From contig CAVWQS010000009.1 in the NCBI GenBank assembly GCA_963757155.1, positions 372,001 to 436,000 of the forward strand: 64,000 nt of DNA. The letters are read 5' to 3'. The notes under the pieces are model-generated. The model was given only the letters and a program-made list of their open reading frames with translations. It made no database searches and was not told where the DNA came from. Position numbers and translations under genes: made by a program. Source of the stretch: DASXQK01 sp963757155 (lineage in GTDB: Bacteria; Pseudomonadota; Alphaproteobacteria; Dongiales; Dongiaceae). Shown one piece after another: positions 60,790-64,000 of the stretch; position 1 is the stretch's first letter, and each line of letters starts with the position of its first letter.

Positions 60790-61804
60790 ATGGCGGCGGA
60801 GGAGGACAAGGGCGCGGAGAAAAACCGGAAGCCGGAGGAGGCCCCGTCGGGCCTGATTACGCCCGCCCCCGTTACGCCCGTCGCCCCGCCTGCCGCGGCC
60901 CCGGGCTGGGTGGTGCCGCCGAACCTCCGGCGCGCCCCGCTGGTGCCGGGCACCGCGCCGGCCCCGCGGCCTGCCGCCGCGCCGGCCCCGCGGCCGCCGG
61001 CCGCCCCGCCCCCGGCCCCGCCGCCAGCGGCCGTCCCGCCACCCGCCGCCCTACCTCCCGCCTCTTCGGCCGCTTCGGGGACCGAAAGCCCGCCGGCGCC
61101 GAGGGTCGAGCTGCCCCCGGGCGACCGTCCCCCTCCTCGAGCCGCATCTGGACAGGATTGACCCCCCCGCCCGCGACGAAGGGAGCCGGGGGACCGAAGG
61201 CATTGAGCCGCAGCTCGGACCGGTGGCCGTCCCGCCGGACCCGCCGAAACCGAAACGCTGGTCCAAGCTCCCGCCGCCGCTGATGGCCCGGACAACCGAT
61301 CGCCTCATGGACGAGGGTGAGAAGCCGCGCCGCTATGGCGCCTGGATCGTCCTGGGGGTGGTGATTCTGCTCGGCGCCGGCGGCTTCTGGCTCTGGCGCG
61401 AGGGCCGGCTCGAGCCGATTTTGACCCCGGCCCATAATCTGATCGCCAAGATCGAATCCTACTTTCCCGGCGCCGAGCCCGAGACGACCACGCCCGCGGG
61501 CTCGGCCTCCGGCAGCACGACCGCAGAGGGCACGCCATCCAGCACGACGGCCAACGGGGCCGCCTCGACCGCGGCGGCGCCGACCGCGGCGGCGCCGGAT
61601 GCCGCCATGGTTCAGGAGATCAAGCAGCTCCTCGCGAAGCTTAATCTCTCGCCCGGCCCCATCGACGGCAATCTCGATCAAGCGACGCAGGACGCCATTC
61701 GCAGCTATCAGGAAATGGCCGGCGAGCCCGTCACTGGCCAGCCGAGCCAGGCCCTTCTCACCGATCTGCGTGTCGTCGTGGCCTATCAGCAGCCGCCCGG
61801 CTAG
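60790..61804 (+). pseudogene. Proline-rich membrane protein with C-terminal peptidoglycan-binding-like domain, one frameshift
   Basis: About 338 residues after repair. Residues 1-110 are charged then extremely Pro/Ala-rich (MAAEEDKGAEKNRKPEEAPSG, NLRRAPLVPGTAPAPRP...). The frame closes at 61159-61161, but the next frame is open from about 61095 through LEPHLDRIDPPARDEG to KRWSKLPPPLMARTTDRL. Then come a membrane helix WIVLGVVILLGAGGFWLW, a Thr/Ser/Ala linker and a PG_binding_1-like motif (EIKQLLAKLNLSPGPIDGNLDQATQDAIRSYQEMAG) ending at 61804. The slip is somewhere in 61095-61158, a C-homopolymer-rich stretch. The domain order suggests a single-pass inner-membrane protein whose tail contacts peptidoglycan. 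Its partner is unknown. Confidence 0.7.
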
Positions 61805-61825
61805 CGGCCTGCCGTCCTCGCGGCC

Positions 61826-62623
61826 TCAGGCCTGGACCAGCAGCGGGACCTTGCAGGACATCACGACCTTCTCCGTCGCCCGGCCGAGCCCCAGCATCGC
61901 CGTGATCTTGCTTTCGCCAAAGGCACCCATGACCAGGAGATCGGCGCCGGCGTTCCTCGCCGCCTCCAGCATCGAGCGGCCGCGGGCGCGCGCCGTCAGC
62001 TTGTCGGTCCGGAAGGTGGCGGACTCGCTTTTGATGCCGTAGCAGTCGAGATAGCGGGTCAGCGCCGAGGGATCGGCATGGGGATTGTCCGCGCTCGACA
62101 GGATGGTGACCTTCTTGGCGATGCGCAGGATCGGCACCGCCGCGCGGATAGCCCGGGCCGAGGGCAGTGAGGCGTTCCACACCACCGCCGGCGTCTCGGC
62201 CACCGTCGCCATGGCCGCCGGCGGCGTGATCATGACCGGGGCGCCGGTACCGAAGACCGCGGTATTGAAATCCGCCACCTTCGATCCTTCGCGCTCGGTC
62301 AGGCGCTCGACCACCGTCAGGTCGTGCAGCAGGCCGTTCTGAGTGATCATCTCCACCGAATCGATGTCGGCCTCGGTATAGGAGATGAAGGAGAGACCGT
62401 CGCACATCTCGCGATAGGCGCGTTCGGCCTCGGGCGCCGCCTCGGTCTCCGTTTCATAGAAGGCGCCGGGAATGCCATCCGCCGGGGCGGGAATGAATTC
62501 GCGGGTCCGCCGGATGAAGACGACGCTGAGCCGGGCATTGAGCTTCCGGCAGAAGTCGATGGCAGAGGCGAGCGACGTCGTATCCGACGAGCTCCCATGC
62601 AGATGAATGACGACGCGGCGCAT
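61826..62623 (-). CDS. Tandem universal stress protein (UspA family)
   Basis: 265 residues, two Usp-like alpha/beta domains. The first (RRVVIHLHGSSSDTTSLASAIDFCRKLNARLSVVFIRR) is degenerate. The second ends with the ATP-loop and C-terminal strand GADLLVMGAFGESKITAMLGLGRATEKVVMSCKVPLLVQ (G-2x-G-9x-G-[S/T]-like pattern reduced). Usp proteins are stress-induced nucleotide-binding proteins without a single known reaction. It stands alone, convergent with the peptidoglycan-binding-domain gene. Confidence 0.87.
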   Translation of the reverse strand: MRRVVIHLHGSSSDTTSLASAIDFCRKLNARLSVVFIRRTREFIPAPADGIPGAFYETETEAAPEAERAYREMCDGLSFISYTEADIDSVEMITQNGLLHDLTVVERLTEREGSKVADFNTAVFGTGAPVMITPPAAMATVAETPAVVWNASLPSARAIRAAVPILRIAKKVTILSSADNPHADPSALTRYLDCYGIKSESATFRTDKLTARARGRSMLEAARNAGADLLVMGAFGESKITAMLGLGRATEKVVMSCKVPLLVQA

Positions 62624-62786
62624 TGTCCCCAGATCCCCCCTCGTTCGCGCCCGGCGGTTCGATGCCCCGCCAGGCGGCTTCCCATACCCACAACCCCGGG
62701 CGATAGGGCCCAACCGGCCCCGGCTTGTCAATCTCCCCCGGGCGCCCGCCCCGCGGACGCCCACTTATCAATCTTTCTTCGAACGC

Positions 62787-63809
62787 CTATTCCCCTTCGA
62801 TGCGCAGCCTTTCGCAGAGCTCCTCGATCAGCTTCAGGGTCTCGAGCCGGTCATCCCTGGATATCTTGCGGAAATCGACATCGATCCGGGCACCCGGCCG
62901 GTGATGGCGCACGACGCTGGTCTCGGCGACGTCCACGTCCAGGATGTCGAGCACGCGATAGGTGCGGACCGGCTGGCTGACGCCCTTGACCATGATCGGG
63001 GCCAGGGCCTCGGCATGCACCTCGTCCTTGACCAGGGAATAGGTCTCATGGGCCATGAGGATGCCGCCGAGCTCGGCATGGGATTGCAGCCGCGCGGCGA
63101 GATTCACCTCGCCCCCGATGATCGTGTAGTCCATCCGGTCCTCGCTGCCGAAATTGCCGACGGTGCAGAAGCCGGTATTGATGCCGATGCGGAGCTGAAA
63201 GGGCTTCTCGGTCCCGACGTTCATCCATTCGCCCTGCAGCTCCCGCATGCGGCGCTGCATGGCGATGCCCATCTTGACGCAGGCCAGCGCATCCTCGCGG
63301 ACCCCGCGGGAGTCCGGATCGCCGAAGAAGGCGAGGATCGCATCGCCGATGTATTTGTCGATGGTGGCGCCGAAATCCAGCGCGATCTTCGCCATCTCCG
63401 TCAGGTAGTGATTCAGCAGGCCCGTCAGCTCCTCGGATTCGAGACTGTCGGTCGTCTGGGTGAAATCGGCGATATCGGAGAAGAAAATGGTCAGCTTCTT
63501 GCGCTTGGCCGAGATCTCGGCCGTCTGCTGCCCGGTGAAGATCGAGTTGTAGATCTGGGGCGAGAGGTATCTGGCCAGCTTCCGCGACAGCCCCTCGAGC
63601 TTGAGGTTGGTTCCCGCCAGCTGGTCCTCGACCGCCTCGGCATGCTCGAGCGTCCCGTCATAGAGGAGCTGCAGATCCGAAAGCTCCTCCTTCAGGGTCT
63701 TGATCTCGGCCTCCGCGGCGATCAGCGCGGCCGGCTTTGGCCTGTTTTTTTCGCGGGTCTGGGCTTTGGCGCGAGACTTGGCCTTGGGTCCGCTTGTCGC
63801 CTTCTTCAT
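62787..63809 (-). CDS. Class III adenylate cyclase with N-terminal coiled coil
   Basis: 340 residues. A Lys/Arg-rich start is followed by a coiled coil (EAEIKTLKEELSDLQLLYDGTLEHAEAVEDQLAGTNLKLEGLSRKL) and the short LARYLSPQIYNSIFTG linker seen in many alphaproteobacterial cyclases. The catalytic domain has both metal aspartates (FFSDIADFT and GDAILAFFGD), the adenine-selecting Lys (TIDKYIGDA) and Asp (MDYTIIGG), and the transition-state Asn and Arg (EVNLAARL), so ATP is the expected substrate. No membrane segment or sensor domain is visible. It is not in an operon. The 191 bases beyond its start (63810-64000) contain no recognised feature. Confidence 0.9.
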   Translation of the reverse strand: MKKATSGPKAKSRAKAQTREKNRPKPAALIAAEAEIKTLKEELSDLQLLYDGTLEHAEAVEDQLAGTNLKLEGLSRKLARYLSPQIYNSIFTGQQTAEISAKRKKLTIFFSDIADFTQTTDSLESEELTGLLNHYLTEMAKIALDFGATIDKYIGDAILAFFGDPDSRGVREDALACVKMGIAMQRRMRELQGEWMNVGTEKPFQLRIGINTGFCTVGNFGSEDRMDYTIIGGEVNLAARLQSHAELGGILMAHETYSLVKDEVHAEALAPIMVKGVSQPVRTYRVLDILDVDVAETSVVRHHRPGARIDVDFRKISRDDRLETLKLIEELCERLRIEGE

Positions 63810-64000
63810 AGCCGCATGCCATCCTGTTCAAATGGGCTAGACACTATCCCAATCCCGACTGGGCTAGTGGGAGGACTTAACGGAGAGGGCTTGTGAGAAA
63901 GGCCCCCATCGGTCCGCTTACCCTTGAACGCGCAACTAAATTATCCTGTCAGGCTGTAATTTGCCACTAGCCAACGGGCGCTTGCGGTAAACGTTGATTT

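Overview
The window is about 64 kb of GC-rich (roughly two-thirds G+C by eye), densely coded DNA. It almost certainly comes from an alphaproteobacterium; a Rhodospirillales- or Rhizobiales-like soil or host-associated heterotroph would fit. This rests on the gene families (HcnABC/opine-oxidase-type dehydrogenases, spermidine/putrescine-type ABC importers, GcvA-like LysR, aconitase X, BKACE, several GMC oxidoreductases), on frequent ATGA/GTGA stop-start overlaps, and on dispersed palindromic repeats typical of that class. I see no rRNA, CRISPR, integrase, transposase or phage gene. One tRNA-Gln lies at 52085-52158.

Layout. 1-692 is the end-truncated gene of a secreted protein of unknown function. 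693-1430 is a repeat-bearing gap with nested inverted repeats. 1431-4811 holds a polyamine/peptide-type substrate-binding protein (frameshifted) behind an S9 peptidase. 4921-12615 combines a cytochrome b561, a GTP cyclohydrolase II, a stand-alone RibD reductase domain, a GT4 glycosyltransferase, a degenerate 6-pyruvoyl-tetrahydropterin-synthase homologue, an MDR dehydrogenase, an OpgH-like membrane glucosyltransferase and a creatininase/ArfB-family amidohydrolase. This looks like a pathway that turns GTP into a modified, possibly glycosylated pteridine or flavin precursor, and it is my best candidate for an undescribed system. 12703-25288 holds two SDRs, two HcnB/HcnC-like (opine or amino-acid oxidase) pairs with a single HcnA-like ferredoxin subunit, an HpcH aldolase, an aldehyde dehydrogenase, a DadA-like oxidase and a GlcG/HbpS-like protein. 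25385-39499 holds a GcvA-like LysR regulator, a complete polyamine-type ABC importer with a GMC oxidoreductase, both aconitase X subunits, an ornithine-cyclodeaminase-family reductase (together suggesting cis-3-hydroxyproline breakdown), an RraA-like protein, another aldehyde dehydrogenase and a second GMC oxidoreductase. 39496-47656 holds acyl-CoA synthetase and enoyl-CoA hydratase genes divergent from an IclR regulator, then a class III aminotransferase, a BKACE, a DapA-family lyase and a third GMC oxidoreductase. 47756-51732 holds a GntR regulator, an SMP-30/isochorismatase fusion and a D-aminopeptidase. 52278-58616 is an amino-sugar-like locus (ROK regulator, SIS protein, BadF-type sugar kinase, sugar ABC importer without its ATPase). 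58622-63809 holds GDP-L-fucose genes, a peptidoglycan-binding-domain membrane protein, a universal stress protein and a class III adenylate cyclase.

How it works together. The 12.7-50 kb stretch reads as a catabolic island for nitrogenous compounds: importers, FAD oxidases that oxidise secondary amines or D-amino acids, aldehyde and alcohol dehydrogenases, aldolases and a dehydratase/reductase pair. Five TCA-N9-TGA dyads, and a sixth with N10, lie in front of the oxidase, transporter and dehydrogenase operons. The three upstream of minus-strand operons at 25.3, 32.4 and 37.7 kb also share an A/T tract. They suggest one regulon, most simply controlled by the local GcvA-like LysR protein.

Six otherwise intact genes carry a single frameshift each. 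This pattern fits indel errors in a long-read or draft assembly at least as well as true gene decay, so these genes are annotated over their full reconstructed length.
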